Below are positions 38,039 through 38,139 of a stretch of 38,139 bases of DNA, piece by piece. Origin of the DNA: Mycoplasma elephantis ATCC 51980 (GTDB lineage: Bacteria > Bacillota_I > Bacilli_A > Mycoplasmatales > Metamycoplasmataceae); assembly GCF_000687815.1 (NCBI RefSeq), contig NZ_JHXU01000009.1, forward strand, positions 1-38,139, given 5' to 3'. A program made the position numbers and the translations under genes. The notes below the pieces were generated by a model. That model was given only the letters and a program-made list of their open reading frames with translations. It did not search any database and had not been told where the DNA came from. The stretch's first letter is position 1, and every line of letters begins with the position of its first letter.

Positions 38039-38139
38039 ATGCAAAAGAGTCAAAACTTAAATGATAACTCTAATACAAGTTCACAAAAATCAAATGAAAA
38101 TAGCGAACTAGAAATAATTAAAAATTTAAAAACATCAAT
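38039..38139 (+). CDS. Unknown gene, only the first 33 codons inside the window
   Basis: ATG 38039 follows a strong AAAAAGGAG seven bases upstream. The visible N-terminus (MQKSQNLNDNSNTSSQKSNE and on) is hydrophilic and rich in Asn, Ser and Gln, without a signal peptide, then ELEIIKNLK. It looks like a disordered leader to a longer protein. No family can be recognised. The T16 tract and hairpin upstream are its likely control region. Confidence 0.6.
   Translation, partial: MQKSQNLNDNSNTSSQKSNENSELEIIKNLKTS

Overview
The window reads as a wall-less Mollicute (Mycoplasma in the broad sense). It is very AT-rich, and in almost every gene UGA must be read as tryptophan: read with the standard code, nearly all genes break into fragments at conserved Trp positions. 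Gene content suggests the hominis/synoviae/pulmonis branch (ascorbate PTS operon with a COG1735 lactonase, pyruvate dehydrogenase, HrcA/CIRCE). I cannot name the species.

Layout. 1-594: 3' end of a repeat-rich coiled-coil protein gene. 656-2250: purine permease (PbuG/AzgA type) behind a short structured leader ending in a terminator-like hairpin. 2421-10598, minus strand: a ten-gene L-ascorbate/pentose-phosphate operon (COG1735 lactonase, ulaA, ulaB, ulaC, ulaD, ulaE, ulaF, HAD phosphatase, unknown 155-aa protein, RpiR regulator), with inverted repeats at its promoter and a palindromic terminator. 10616-15897, minus: pdhA-pdhB-pdhC-pdhD; here E2 has no lipoyl domain and E3 carries two. 15997-16968, minus: a family 2 glycosyltransferase. 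17255-21088, plus: gpsA, tig, a UPF0154 membrane protein and pepA. 21154-23781, minus: a DnaJ paralogue, two near-identical tRNA-Arg genes around a UGA-rich membrane protein gene, and tsaC. 23805-24880, plus: a divergent mutM homologue and a small Smr protein. 24897-27010, minus: scpB, scpA, plsC. 27104-27597, plus: recU, frameshifted. 27581-31092, minus: der, cmk, an unknown gene, and dnaJ under CIRCE control. 31179: tRNA-Thr. 31292-33135, minus: ppa and pgi. 33229-35974, plus: dnaX, ybaB, recR. 35982-37492, minus: a Nudix hydrolase and a TmcAL-like ligase. 37579-37770: rpmF, then two terminators, a T16 tract and a hairpin ahead of a gene cut by the window end.

How the genes work together. 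The ula operon would import and phosphorylate ascorbate, open the lactone, and convert the product to D-xylulose 5-phosphate. Pgi, the PDH complex and GpsA belong to the sugar, pyruvate and glycerol-phosphate steps that such a fermentative organism relies on. Most of the rest is housekeeping: chromosome segregation (ScpAB), recombination (RecU, RecR, DnaX), ribosome assembly (Der, L32), tRNA modification (TsaC, TmcAL) and chaperones.

The most interesting signals are the lipoyl domains moved from E2 to E3, a MutM homologue that has lost most of its lesion- and DNA-contact residues, a trigger factor without its ribosome-docking signature, a group of genes with a TATAAT box 6-9 nt before the ATG and no Shine-Dalgarno sequence (including the back-to-back tsaC/mutM pair), the attenuator-like leader of the purine permease, and the T-run frameshift in recU.
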